Assembly: GCF_000002995.4 (NCBI RefSeq) | Contig: NW_025062475.1 | Location: 10,358,187 to 10,422,186 of the forward strand | Length of the DNA: 64,000 bases | Direction of reading: 5' to 3' | DNA from: Brugia malayi | Lineage: Eukaryota > Nematoda > Chromadorea > Rhabditida > Onchocercidae | Part shown: piece by piece, positions 43,956-56,333 of the stretch | Position numbering within the stretch: the stretch's first letter is position 1 | Layout of the letters: each line of letters opens with the position of its first letter | Notes under the pieces: generated by a model | Databases searched by the model: none | What the model saw: only the letters and a program-made list of their open reading frames with translations | What the model was told of the DNA's origin: nothing | Program-made: the position numbers and the translations under genes

Positions 43956-43983
43956 CCAATCAGAATGCACGTTGCTTAGCAAC
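43956..43983. promoter_or_regulatory. CCAAT box plus X-box-like palindrome
   Basis: CCAAT (43956-43960, within AACCAATCAG) is followed ten bases later by GTTGCTTAGCAAC (43971-43983). This is the same 13-mer, read on the other strand, as in the kap-1 promoter. CCAAT (NF-Y) next to an RFX site is a known arrangement in animal promoters. It lies about 1 kb upstream of the dlc-1 ATG, so a noncoding first exon there would be needed for it to be a proximal promoter. Confidence 0.5.
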
Positions 43984-43992
43984 GCTTTCTCC

Positions 43993-44021
43993 ATAGCGGC
44001 ATCCCGCGATAGCGGCATCCC
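43993..44021. repeat. Short GC-richer tandem repeat
   Basis: ATAGCGGCATCCC occurs twice (43993-44005, 44009-44021) with period 16, directly after the CCAAT/X-box pair. It is unusually GC-rich for this window. Confidence 0.8.
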
Positions 44022-45035
44022 ATCAATAGGTGCAAAGATGGACATACACAGACAGACATACACTCACATACACACACACACACACGTACAAACGTATGCA
44101 GACATAGACATAGATACAGACACAACAAAGATATACATGGGTTCGTACATATTTGCACGAGCTATTCGTTACATAAAACAGACGGTGAGAGTTCAGACAG
44201 ATGACGTACGTGATGGTAGTGCACTTTACCTGATGATGATGCACTTGCTTGCACTTGCAGTGTTAATGAGCACGCAAATTCGAAGGGATTTTCTTGGTGG
44301 GATGTTAAGTGCTGTAATTTGATTACTACTATTTATACATTACACGTACACGTATCACACCCGTCAGTTTAATTGCAGTATTAACGAGATCTTAACTATT
44401 AATAAGAGAGTGGGACAGTAATAGAAATTGTGACATTTCGTTCAGACAGAGTACTAGTAGTTAAGTGAACAGATTTTAGGTTTTATATTTAGTATTTAGC
44501 ATCTATCGAAGTATAACATATACATCACTTCTTTATCTCTGCAAAACTAATTTTATTCTTTTTTTAGATTAGCAATTCTAAATTTCTTCTAGAGAATATT
44601 ATTAGAAGAATTTTCGTTAAAATATTTCAGGAAGAATGTCACCAATTTCAATCATTACGGAAATTGTTCCAGTCTTACCGTATTTATAGCATTTTCAGAC
44701 ACTGATTATTCTTGGCATTGGAATGAGAATTTGGTTTCACAGCACTTCGATGTCATTGTTGGAAACAAATCAAAATTACAATTTATAAATCTTAATTAAA
44801 TAGATACTTCATCATCTTCCTCCATATTTTACAAAATCTGCGTTCACTATTTTGGTAAAGAAAACTGATGACTCCGGACCATTTATAATGTTACCCGAAC
44901 GAAACATAATGATAACAGATTTTAAAGATTAATTAAACCCTCTATAATATTATGTGCTGCCATTAAAGGGACCAAAACATTTTACAATCACATCAAGACA
45001 ATGATAAATAAGTTGATCAAAACGAAATGTATCTT

Positions 45036-48000
45036 CTACACTGGCTGGAAGCTGCGCCCTCTGAAATATTTTTCTTTTTGAACTGATCGTTGAATTATGT
45101 TCCGTTTAAAAATTTACGGCTTAATTAGTTCAAACAAACGAAGAAAAAGTAAACTTTTCGCTTCAAATACTGTGTTAGACTCAATTTGTCTATCAATCTA
45201 ACTCATATTTTTTCAACGGTATCTAGCCCATGCTTTTCTCGTTTGATATTAATTTTGAAAAAAACGAAAAATCAAATACGTACGAGAATGTTTTTTTCTC
45301 TACACGTCCTTCTGGTCGTGCTCTATTTAAAATTTTCAAGAAGTCATTCGTCCTAGCACGCATTCTTGAATGCATATATGCCTGTAACAAAGAAATAACT
45401 TTCCAACTTTAAAAGTCCCGTTTTCTTTGGAAAAGCTCGCTCCATACCTCATGCTATTTCTATGAATATAAGAGCAAAGTCACCTAAAACAACACTTTTC
45501 AGAAACATTTCCAAAAGTTCCCCTTCGCTTAAAGTTGTGCTGCATAGTGCCCAGAATAAGACAGTGAATTTTAAAAAGATTTTCAATAAAATATTGCAGA
45601 AATAATCTATCCTGTACAAAAAAATTCTTCAAATTTAGTTCATTTATTTCATTTACTAACCTTCGAACATTTTATGTGATAATGAAGGTAATCACGAAAT
45701 GTATGTATCAAATTGATTGTATTATCACGTGCTTGTACATTCGTATGCCGTGGAAATAACACTAAAAGTTACATATGCTTAGCATGACTTTCAGTTGAAT
45801 AATAAAACTTGAACAGCTGACATAACAATGTAAGAATCAATAGACAAGATATGATTTCTCTCTGTCCTCTTTGCCGCTCTTTAGTGACAAATGAAAATTA
45901 TTTATTTTCACTGTACATATCTTTGCAATACACATGTGCAAAAGTGTACACGTTTTCACTTACCGAACGTAATATAGCCAACATTATCTCCAATACGTGC
46001 ATCGGGACAGTCGCGTAGTTCAAGTGGTGGCTCACCCACTGTATAGAGTACTGCAGGTGACGTTTGTGATGCTTTTCTTCCTTCTCGGAATTCCTTCAAA
46101 GACAAATTTTTCCTAATTTATTTTAAAAACTATTTGGTGTTTGACAGATATGATTTCTTCCTCGATGGTACTATGATATAAAAGCCTACTCAAATTCACA
46201 ACATTTTTCATTGTTCTCCTTCTCTGACTTGTTATTCAGAAAATTCCTCCTGCTAATCCGCAAATATTTCAATGTTTCTTCATATCATTAAATGTTTTAG
46301 CAAAAATTATTTCGAAGAATTAGCCTAAGTATATTAGTGCAATATAAATGGAAGCTAGAAAAAAACAAATATGACATGAAAGCAAACTTGCAAAAATAAT
46401 TTTCCAATGACGACATCATCCGGATCACGGAAAATTGTACTAAATATAACAGTAACTCGATCGGCTTTTGTTTCTACATATCTGAAATTACTGACTTTTC
46501 CAATTCTAACATAGTGTTGGTCAGAAATTGAATAAAAATATCATAGATCACTCCACGTTTTATAGCAACCACTTGATCACTTGAATCCACTCAAACTGCT
46601 CATTTCCAATAATATCTCAAACGATGAAATATAATAGCTACGATTTGATTTTCAGAAATATTCAAGAAATTACAAAGTCTCGTCATCTCGGTAATGAATT
46701 ATAGCTCTTTTTGCTCCAGTTTGACCTTGTGATTGGAAATTGAAATATTTTTCGAAAACAGATGCAAAACAATTTCGTTTTAAATGTGAAGCTTGGCTAA
46801 CAATCGTCGAATAATCATTGGGCAATTCGTTTAGATTGTAGGTTAGTGAAACATTATAATTAGATTCCGGTGTTGTACACAGATATTTACCATATTCACG
46901 GCGCAATAACTAAAATACAACAAACACTATGATAACAATTAATCAACGCCTCATTTACAGAAAACAATACTTACTTATAAATGGTATCACTCTTTATTCC
47001 GGAACTTCCCGAATTCACATAATACACATGCTCAATTTCAAAATCGGATCAAATTATCTTAAAATACCATAACTCATGAACATCTAAAAGAAATTCAGCA
47101 ACACTACAGAAAGAGTAATGAAAACAAAAAAAAAAAGTTTACTTCGTCAGCTCCATGTTCTTGAAGCTCTTTGTAAAATTTCAATGATATGCTAAGCTGA
47201 AAAAAAGCAAACTTAAACTCAAAAAAATCAGAATTTCTATAAGACATAAAAGATAACTAGAAAAAGAATATTATGTGATTATAAATTAATACCCTTCTTC
47301 TGGACTTTAAGACCGCGTTTAAATTTTTATGAAAACTGAAAAACAAACAAAAACAAACCATAATTATCGCACGGTTACCATCAGGATTTGATATGTGGTA
47401 AACGACGCCATCGAAATCAGCAAATCTCACATCAACTTTTTCCAATTTATTCCTAAAATAGGGCGTAATACGAAAATTTCTTATCTGCACAATAAGTGAT
47501 AAATAAACATCATGAAGACACTTCGCTTACTATCATTCAACTTGATTATCTAGAGCTGGAAATAAAACAGAACAAAAAACGACAATACCGCTTAAAAGTT
47601 ACTTAGAATATCTTGATATGGCTAAAAATCATTCCTGGATAAAAAGCATCTTATTCGAGGTAAAAGTATATGCATAAAATGACGATGAAAACTTTTCTTT
47701 CGTAGCGAGACGAAATAAGAAAACTCAGAAACTTCAAATCCAAAAAAAAAAAAAAAAAAAAAAAACGCAGCTTTCTTGAAAGAATTTCACCACTGACAAA
47801 GCAAATGTCACGTAATCACACGTGGGCATTAACAAACGAGTCAAAAGTAAATAAAGAAGAAAAAACGTATAAAAATACTATTGAACAAAACAAGAAAGTA
47901 AGAAAAAAGGAATGAGTACTAAATAAAATAAGAAAATAAGGAAAATAAACATGTTAGAATGATCAGTGATGATTCAAATAAAGAGATAAAGAGAAAATAA

Positions 48001-48170
48001 TTTCAAGAAGCAAAACAACAAAGCAGACAAGATGGAAAAATAAATGAAATAAAAAAACAAACTGAATGATTCCAAATTTATAACACAAGCTCTTACCCTT
48101 GTTTAGCCATAGAGAATTTAAAATCCAATACTTCCGTAATAATTCGATTGTTCTGTTCAAGGATTATCAT
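45036..48170 (-). CDS. arx-4: Arp2/3 complex subunit 2 (p34-Arc)
   Basis: ARPC2 forms, with ARPC4, the core of the Arp2/3 complex that nucleates branched actin at the side of existing filaments. Exons: 48170-48097, 47452-47359, 47196-47143, 46909-46674, 46481-46388, 46093-45964, 45761-45661, 45381-45284 and 45060-45036. They join in frame to 301 aa, the normal length. Diagnostic segments are [106 protein letters not shown] and [12 protein letters not shown]. The last coding exon is only 25 nt and gives the end SGRSFQPV, in place of the GKTFSSR-like end of the human protein. The ATG follows TTTTCAG|GCA, a good trans-splice acceptor. The ARPC4 partner is not in this window. Confidence 0.95.
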
Positions 48171-48173
48171 TGC

Positions 48174-48180
48174 CTGAAAA
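48174..48180 (-). promoter_or_regulatory. Trans-splice acceptor before ARPC2 ATG
   Basis: The minus strand reads TTTTCAG|GCA|ATG. This is an optimal nematode acceptor three bases before the start codon with no upstream coding exon, the classic SL1 arrangement. Spliced-leader use itself is inferred. Confidence 0.65.
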
Positions 48181-49388
48181 GTAAGGAAATTTTAAGTTTT
48201 ACCAAACTGAACAAAAGGGAAAATAACATAAAATGAAAAATGCAACAAAACAACGAGTAAAACAAAAGAGAGCAAAACTGGAAGTACCCGTAAAACCGCT
48301 AATCCACAAAAATTGCGCAGCCCGTTAAATTCGAGTACTTTCTCTCTGTTACTTTACAGTTAACAGAAATAACTTTCTTCAGAAATTCCGGAAGGAAAGC
48401 TGTGGTGAGACTTTTTACTTCGGTTGGGGTTTTTGTCTGGAATGTGTCCTAATTTACAGTCTCTCTGTGGGAATATTGGAAATATATTCTGCTCACACTG
48501 TTGTAATATAACTACCATCGTTTGCTTACCTTAAAATTTGTTATTAAACTTATCATATCTTACTTTGCTAAATCATAATAACTGGCTATTAGCTACGGAT
48601 TCTGTTTGCTGTTAGCTTATATTATTATTCGATATTTGATTTCAGGTTTTTAGACTTTTTTGGACTCATTATTATCAAAGAATAATATAAGTTCTGTATT
48701 ATGTACGTATTTATATATGTCACACTCGAAAAGTTTAAGTAAAAAAAAGAAATTATTAAGAAAAAAAAAAAACATAAAACAAAAAAACAAAATTTAAGCA
48801 AATTTTTGTTAGTATACTCTTTTTTATTCATTCCTAGTTACGAACATTCCTCGTATCACCATAGTCTAGAATATCTCGAACAGTGACTTGATACCTTGTT
48901 TAGCTGCATCCACATGTCATTATCTCTTCATATCATCTTGTTTATCAATTATAATAATAATTTTTCAGTTAATCTCTTCTATCATACATCTTATGTTAAT
49001 ATGATTAGCACTTTTTTCACCTTGAAACGTTTGTAAGATGAAATTTTTAATTATTAAAAATCCGTGGTTTTACTAATCCGATTCTGGACTTCTTGTGTAT
49101 CCGTCTGTTTGTCTATGTATGTGCGTGTAATGAAATATCGGTGATACAGAATCGTTAAATCTCTTTCAACCATCACTCTGAGTGTGGAACAGCTGCTATT
49201 CGTTTGGTGGACAGTTAAATGGATTAGCCAGCCTGTCTCGAAACACAGCCGTCGACACCCCCGTGCAGACCCGCACACACACACACATCCACTGATGTAA
49301 GGTTGATTAGATGTGTGGTGTATTAGTCGGATGTTTTGAGACAACTGTGATTTGCCTTTTTATCTACAAATTTTGCTTTGTGCATGAT

Positions 49389-49562
49389 ATGAAAGTGTCA
49401 GTTTATTATTTTTGGTACTTTAATATCTTACGGTTTTGTATTTTGATCTTATCAACAGTTATCATTTGTCACACGGCAAATCAAGTATATAGTAATAATG
49501 GTAATAGAGGAGACAGAAGGAATATTGATCAGGATAACGATATTTTATATTCTTATGTGTAA
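49389..49562 (+). CDS. Possible 57-aa secreted peptide (hypothetical)
   Basis: The frame begins MKVSVYYFWYF, continues with a hydrophobic run (RFCILILSTVIICHTANQ) that could be a signal peptide, and ends with a polar tail (SNNGNRGDRRNIDQDNDILY). No family is recognised, and no dibasic-plus-Gly neuropeptide pattern is present apart from one RR. It could be the first exon of a longer gene or chance in AT-rich DNA. Confidence 0.2.
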   Translation: MKVSVYYFWYFNILRFCILILSTVIICHTANQVYSNNGNRGDRRNIDQDNDILYSYV

Positions 49563-50288
49563 CGATGCAATGATATTTTTATTAAATTTCAAATTTAATT
49601 TTATTTGGGTCATATTGGAAAAAGGAAGGAGAAAAAAATTTCAAATAGATATTCATTAGCAGTTTAATGGTCTTTCAGGGATTTTAGTGGACGTACTTTA
49701 GTAAGATCTTTACTTTTCTTGTGACTTGTTCTCATTTCAATTTTGTTGCTAATTTTAATTTTAGGATGAAAGGAGCTTTTTATGAAAATTATAGCAAATT
49801 TTAGAACTCTTCTTATCTTTTATTTTCATTTCTTTAAAATTTTGAGTAGGAGAACGTACTGTATGGGGTTTGATGAAATAAAATTTGGAATTGCAAAGTT
49901 TTTTATTGTTTTAAATCAAAGTTACAAAAATAGCTGAGTCAAATAATTTTTAAATTCGATATATTTATTTGGCACATTTGTTTTTTCATTATTTTATTAT
50001 TTTGTTTTTCATTATCTTATCCATTTAAGAGAGACTTGATTTTCGATGATTTTAGATAAACGAAATATAATTTAAGATTTCACTCTAACTGTATATTTTC
50101 AACCATTCCTAATTTTTCTTTCTTCCTTTTTTTTTAAAAGGAAATAATAACTGAAAACATCGAATGATGTTAACTATCTGTTTTGATTATAAGTCAGATA
50201 TTTCGCTTTTAAGGATAAGAATATGGAGAAAGGATAATTATTATTTGTACGACTTCTTTCATGACATAATTTGAGAACGTGATAGTCT

Positions 50289-50321
50289 AGTTTATCATAA
50301 TTAGACTAATTATGATAAACT
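50289..50321. repeat. Perfect 33-bp palindrome with 1-nt centre
   Basis: Left arm AGTTTATCATAATTAG (50289-50304), centre A (50305), right arm the exact reverse complement (50306-50321). It lies about 0.5 kb upstream of the SLC6 start. The organisation (odd length, single A centre) matches the palindrome at 292-330, though the sequence differs. Confidence 0.9.
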
Positions 50322-50844
50322 TTCTTTCATTATTTTAAGTGTAAGTTGTTTGAGGGATGGCCTTGGCTGTTGTTGACATACCACTACTGATCCATTGTTT
50401 CGATCCTACCCTCTCATTAACTGATTGATTTAAACAGTGATTAGAAATTATCACAAAAACAGAAGGTCATCACATTTCGTTTTTCTCTCCTTCTTTCTTT
50501 TTACTGATAACAACCATTTAAAACTTCTGTACTGAAAATTCCTACTTATTTATTGATTGATTCATAATCCTCATATCAATATATCATAGGAGTAACCGTA
50601 GTATTGATTTACGTGAAGTATTAAAAGGAGTAGAATGTTACTTTGATGACGTAAATGAAACACAAAATGTCGCGTATTAAAGGGTTGTAAAAGAGTGAAT
50701 GTTTCTTGGCTTCGTGGAAAATTAGTCTTTTTAATATTTGAAATTAAAGCACGATCAGTATTGCATTTATCGCTCTAAAAACTGATATAGAAAATTTCAT
50801 TGATATTTAAAATGCCGTATTGTAGTTAGCTAACTGCGAGACGA

Positions 50845-53800
50845 ATGTCGATTACCAGCCAAAGCGATGTGAGATGGTCTGGTAGTAATAATCGTTCCTC
50901 TAATCGCCGCAATTCTCAGAATCGACCGGTCAGTGAAGGAATAGAAACAACATACAAAAGATCGTATCGGGATGCTAATTCAATCTATCCACCATTTTGT
51001 CGCAAGGTAAATCAAATTATTCATATTTATTTTTGACTTATATGCAATTAAATTTTTTTAAGAAAATTAAAATTTCGTTTCTTTTTTCGTTAGTTTTAAA
51101 AAACGTGAAATCCATTTTTTTAATATTTAATTGGAGCTTTAATTAGGACTGTAATCATTTTATTTTCTTGAAATTTCAATTTCAATTTCGAAGTTTGAAA
51201 AAGGAAGAACAAAACTGTCATTGTTTTAGTTAGAATTGAATATACCAGATTACATCCCCGAAGGTGATATCGAATTTCCCTTTGAAGATATTGATGATAT
51301 CGGTGATGAGAATAAAATTCGTGGTAATTGGTCCTCGAGAATGGATTACCTCCTTTCGGCTGTTGGTTTTATATTTAATTTGGGAAATTTATGGAGGTAT
51401 CTTTTTTTCTTTCCATTTCATTCAGCATTTTTCAGTGTTATTTATGGTTCGGAAAATTCTCTTTGCAAACATCAGTTTCCAGGTTTCCATATTATTGCCG
51501 AATAAGTGGTGGTGGATCATTTTGTTTTTGCTACATTGTCCTAATGTTAATTGCGGGTGTGCCTCTTTTGTTGATGGAACTTGCATTAGGCCAGTTTCCA
51601 AGCGTGGGATGCCTTTCGGTATGGAAAGTTGTTCCATTATTTAAAGGTTGGTTTACATTTATGAAATAAGGTTTTTTGAGTTCCTTGCTTTATGACAGTC
51701 GGTGTTGGGGAAAGTCTCGGTCATCTTTTCTAACCTGATAAATTTGTAAGAATGTTGTGTAATCAATTTTTTGATATCTGGTCATTATTTAATTTACATT
51801 TATTCTTATAATTAAAATTTACGTTTTTCTATATTAGTTTTCTGGTCATTATTTAATCTAGTAATCAAATGTGTTTATAATTGAACTTGTAGTTAAAATT
51901 TTGTTGGTAACGAATTTTTTTCCTTCTCATCTTTCATTTAACTCGCAATAAACATAGCTATGAATTTCATGAATTGTTTTTCAGGTATTGGTATTGCAAT
52001 GTTCATGGTATCATGTATTGTATGTGTATATTATAGTGCCGTTGCTGCATGGACAATATCTTATTTTATCAATTCGTTCAAATTTGCTTTACCGTGGGCC
52101 ACATGCAGTAATGACTGGAATTCGATGAGTAAGATATTCGATGATTTTTATAAATGATTGTAATAAATAGTTATTGCTATTATGGTGCACCGTAGTTTCA
52201 AGTATTTTTATGCAGCTAAACATGAATATCGATATGATAGCGGCGCCATTCCTGTACATCTTGTTACAGTATCATGTCGTCATCGAAATTATTTTTGATA
52301 TGCTGTCACTATTCTTACAGTTCAAAATATAAAATCTCCCGTGGTGTATTTTTCTCTTTTTTTCACTTTCAGAATGCTCAGTTTGGAATCGGGATAGTGT
52401 TGCCAGTTGCTTTCTGCAGAACGGCACGTTACTTCGTAATGGTTCCTGCGTTATTGATAAGGAGTATTTGAGTGGTAATTCATCGATTTTGGAAATTTCA
52501 TCATTTGATATCGATGAACATGTATTACCAAGTGCAGAGTACTTACAGTAAGATTTTGTTCACATATATGTCAGCTGACTCGTATTAATTGCCCTGGTAC
52601 TGTTCAGAAATAACATTAACCTGAATGCTCATCCCCTAGATGATCATTTAAGCTAATGTTAATATTAAAATTTGAACACTATACGGTTTGAAAGCAAAAT
52701 GACATTTTCTGACGAGTTTATTTAAATTTATTTTAAAATCAAGTTTTTAGAAAAGATTTCAACTTCCATTCATTTCGAAAGTGTAATTCAACTTTCTGGA
52801 TTTAAACTAAGATTTCGAAAAAAGGACCAATTTTTTAAGCGATCAAACTATCTTGCTCTATCGAAGAAATGAATACTTTTCCTTTCTTTTTCAAGTTATT
52901 TTCCGTCCTATAATTAATTAATCGGTGTTACAGTAATGAAGTGTTGCTGATGTCAGATCGTTTCGATAAAGTTAGTCCTATTAATTGGCATCTCGCACTC
53001 TATTTATTAATAGCTTGGTTTATCGTTTTCTTATCTGCTTTCAAAGGAGTGAAATCGTCCGGAAAGGTGATGAGATGTGTCTATCATGTGATTTATCATC
53101 AGTAGGATTGGAACATTCTCATTGTATTTATGGTTTTATCTTATATCAAACTTAAAGATCGAAATCATATATTTCGCATATGCGATGCTGTGTACTTTTT
53201 GAACATAATTTTGTGGTAGTCACTTGGATTAGATGTATAATATTAAGTATTTTATAGTGCCTAATACCCTTTTTACAAGTGAATTTCCGAAATATTAGAA
53301 AATAATTTGCAATTTACTATAGCTCATTTCACATGTCAGCGTGAAAAATTAATGATCTTGATATTCGAGGATCTATTCACGAACACAATATTTAATTACA
53401 GTTATCCGAAAAAAAAAAAATCAAAATATTTCAGGCTGTTTATGTTATCGTTATAGCATCATATATGGTACTGTTCGTTTTATTCGTTCGTTTTTTAACG
53501 TTACCGGGTTCTATCACTGGTCTCATTTATTTTTATACACCAACATGGAAATTCTTAGCTGATTTGACGGTGAATATTTATTGCGGCTTTTTATTATTTA
53601 ATTTCGATTTTTTCTGGAAAAATTTTGCATGCTCCCAAATGCACACTACCAAATTTGAAGTAGACTTAAAGCTGATGTAATGAACCTTTTTTTCTGTTCT
53701 TTTAAATTTTTGTTACTTTCTTAATCAGGTATGGGGTACAGCAGCTGGGCAGGTATTTTATTCTCTGTTATGTTGCACTGGTGGTTTGGTAACACTTGCG

Positions 53801-56333
53801 AGTTATAGCAGATTTCATAACAACATTTTAAAGTGAGTTTTATATTTTCAAATAACTAAGATTTTGACATTATGTGTTAGATTCAGAATATCTTTGCATA
53901 CTTACTGCTCTTTGAAAAAATTTGATTGATATCAATCAAAATTTTTTTTTCACAGACATGCATAAGTGTATGTGTTGTAATGTTTACTCATTAATTTCCT
54001 TGTTGATTTGGTTCGCGTAAATGCTGGTTATACATATTTATCGTGTAAATAATCCATTGTTTATAGAGATGCTTGGATTTTGTGCATTGTCGATATTATA
54101 ACATCATTGTTCTGTGGAGCATTAGCATCATCAGCTGTTGGGTTTTTATGTTATGAACTGGAACTTCCGATTGAGAGATTCAGTTTCAAAGGTTGTTTAT
54201 TGTTTAAAAATTTATTCGATTTGTAAAGATCTTCGATAGTCTTTCATCTTATTAATCTACTTATTTCTTTTTGAAAACTTCCCTCTCATCTTACTAGCTT
54301 AGATATCTAGAACACAATTGGATTTCTAAAAATTGCAGGTGGCGCGCAACTTATATTTGTTTATCTGCCGGAAGCAATTGCAAAGTTGCCAGTTGCACCA
54401 ATTTATTCTATATTATATTTTGCAATGATTATGGCAGTAATTCTAACAACAATGGCAAGCTTTTTAAAATTATTTTTCACCAAAATATAACAGTTGCACG
54501 ACATTAATTAGTACTATAATTACAATAAAATGCAAAAATAAATTTAGAATATAACAATGGAAACGATCGTGTCAGCGATTTGTGATGAATTTCCCGAACG
54601 TTTGCGACGTAATCATCGGCATGTTTTAGCCTTTTCATGTGTCATATTTTACGCACTTGGTATACCTCTCTGCGCTGCTGTAAGGACTTTTTTCAATTTT
54701 TTTTTTCTTTGAAGTTCAGAATAATTTTTTTTTTTTTTTGCTGCACAGGCATTCTTCTTCAAAGTAAATAATGTTTTATCTTTGAATCTAGCTTGAAGTT
54801 AGAACTGAACCTAAATGTGATCTTCGTTTAGGCTGGTTTTTATTGGTTATTGCTGTTGGATTATTTTACAACGACCTGGACATTAGTCTTATTAGCATTT
54901 CTGGAATGTATGGCTATTTCGTGGGCATACGGTCCTTCCTTTCTTTCCTCATTTTAATTCCAATTTTACATATATTTGTATCTCCTTCGTGATTTGATAG
55001 GAAATCGTTTTACTTGTTTCTTTTCGATTGACGCTTAAACTATAAAATATCAGAACAAATTCAGACTGAATAAGTCTATGCAATAAATAATGTAAAGTTT
55101 AGCGGCGAAGAAGAGATGAAAGAAAATTGCTATTTACATTTATGTTATTTTCATCGATTCGAAAATTGTATGTGTAAAACTAAGTATTCTTTCGTTTTTT
55201 CAATTGTTTGACTTTTTTTTTTGTTAATAGAGATCTTTAGCCTTTTTGCAGGAGTTGATAATTTTTTGGATAACGTTAAATGGATGATTGGTTTTTATCC
55301 ACCACCATATATTGTATGGAAAATTTTATGGAAATTTGTTTGCCCATTTATATATCTTGTAAGTTTCTTTTTTCTTTTTTTTTGGAAATTATAAGTGCAC
55401 GACGAAAGAACGACGAAACATTTTACAAAAACATTCACAGATCTATAAATTAAAGTACTTCTGAAAAAAATGAACGAGGATTTACATTAATCATTTGTTG
55501 TAGGCACTGCTATCGTTAGCTTGGTTTGCTTACAAACCTATAGAATATGAAAAATACAAATATCCGATGTATGCAGAACATATTGGTTGGGGTATTTCGC
55601 TAGCACCTTTGATTGCTATTCCAGTAACAGCGGTAGTGAAATTTTGTTCAACGAAGGGAACAGTTATACAGCGTTGGTTGGATCTGTTTTGTCCAGAGAA
55701 TGAATGGGGTCCAGCATTAGCTATTCATCGTGCTGAGTATTATCCATTGCAAATCCCTGAGGCTAGACGGCTCATTTTACCGCCACAGAAAGAGGTACAT
55801 TTTATTTCCAAATTATTTTAAATATTTAAGTTATTGTAATAATGAAGTAGTACTTTCATACATATTATAATATAACAGAGAAACATTAAATGTGAACATT
55901 TTGAATAATATTTGCCTCATTTAAGGGAACGAAAGAATATAAAATGATTGGGTAGCTTGGAACTTGTGTATGTTATGTGGTGTATATATGTATGTATATG
56001 TTAGCTTGGATTGCTTATGTTTATATGTATGTGTGTGTGTGTATGTGTGCATATATATGTGCATGTATGTGTGATGTATGCTTGTTTGTTTGCGTTGTGT
56101 CCTGTGCTAATGTTTTTGCAATAGATCCTTTAATTTTTTTTGTTTTCTGATTTCATCTTATATACTTATTATTGTTTCGTTCTTTTCTTTTTTTGCAGCC
56201 AACTAATGGTTACGATGGTTTTACATGTTCTAGTGAAATTGTTGAAAAACACAAAGAAATAAATTCAATTTCGGAACGCCACATTGGAAAGATGAGTTTC
56301 TTACCTACATTCGAGCGTGAAACTGCTATTTGA
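50845..56333 (+). CDS. SLC6 family transporter, divergent (15 exons, 729 aa)
   Basis: Twelve-helix transporter of the neurotransmitter:sodium symporter family. Exons: 50845-51006, 51230-51396, 51483-51646, 51985-52128, 52373-52547, 52934-53066, 53435-53569, 53729-53832, 54067-54191, 54339-54454, 54548-54679, 54832-54931, 55252-55358, 55504-55794 and 56199-56333, in frame. The N-terminus (about 95 aa) is cytosolic and polar. TM1 reads [21 protein letters not shown], and [13 protein letters not shown] and [17 protein letters not shown] are classic. The extracellular loop has several Cys and NGT/NGS/NSS glycosylation sites. Substitutions at key positions are I102, F103 and N104 (LeuT A22, V23, G24), L374 (SERT G338) and T473-T474 (the LDS motif of TM8). 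It may therefore be an atypical member with altered ion coupling; C. elegans SNF-12 is one atypical family member to compare. Intron 10 starts with GC. The substrate cannot be predicted. Confidence 0.93.
54455..54456 (+). other. GC 5' splice site of SLC6 intron 10
   Basis: Exon 10 ends ...CTA ACA ACA ATG and the intron begins GCAAGC. Using it gives a TM8 segment exactly as long as in other SLC6 proteins; the only nearby GT (GCA|GTAATT) would delete six residues of the helix. The intron is therefore probably GC-AG. Confidence 0.8.

Larger units (their letters stand above)
42966..45035. other. Region between LC8 and ARPC2
   Basis: Contains the LC8 upstream region and the ARPC2 3' flank. It includes a CCAAT/X-box cluster (43956-43983), a 16-bp tandem repeat (43993-44021), a TA stretch near 43849-43862, and CA-rich microsatellite sequence (about 43818-43846 and 44056-44150). 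Open frames at 43972-44322 and on the reverse strand are products of the CA repeats. Confidence 0.6.
48181..50844. other. Intergenic region between divergent ARPC2 and SLC6
   Basis: This 2.7-kb interval holds the promoters of both genes, one perfect palindrome (50289-50321), and one small plus-strand frame that starts with a hydrophobic segment (49389-49562). Nothing else stands out. Confidence 0.55.

Noticed and set aside
43972..44322. 116-codon plus-strand frame and two antisense frames
   Set aside because: Start is not ATG, and the middle is a CA/GA repeat translation. The 5' part is the X-box region rather than coding sequence.
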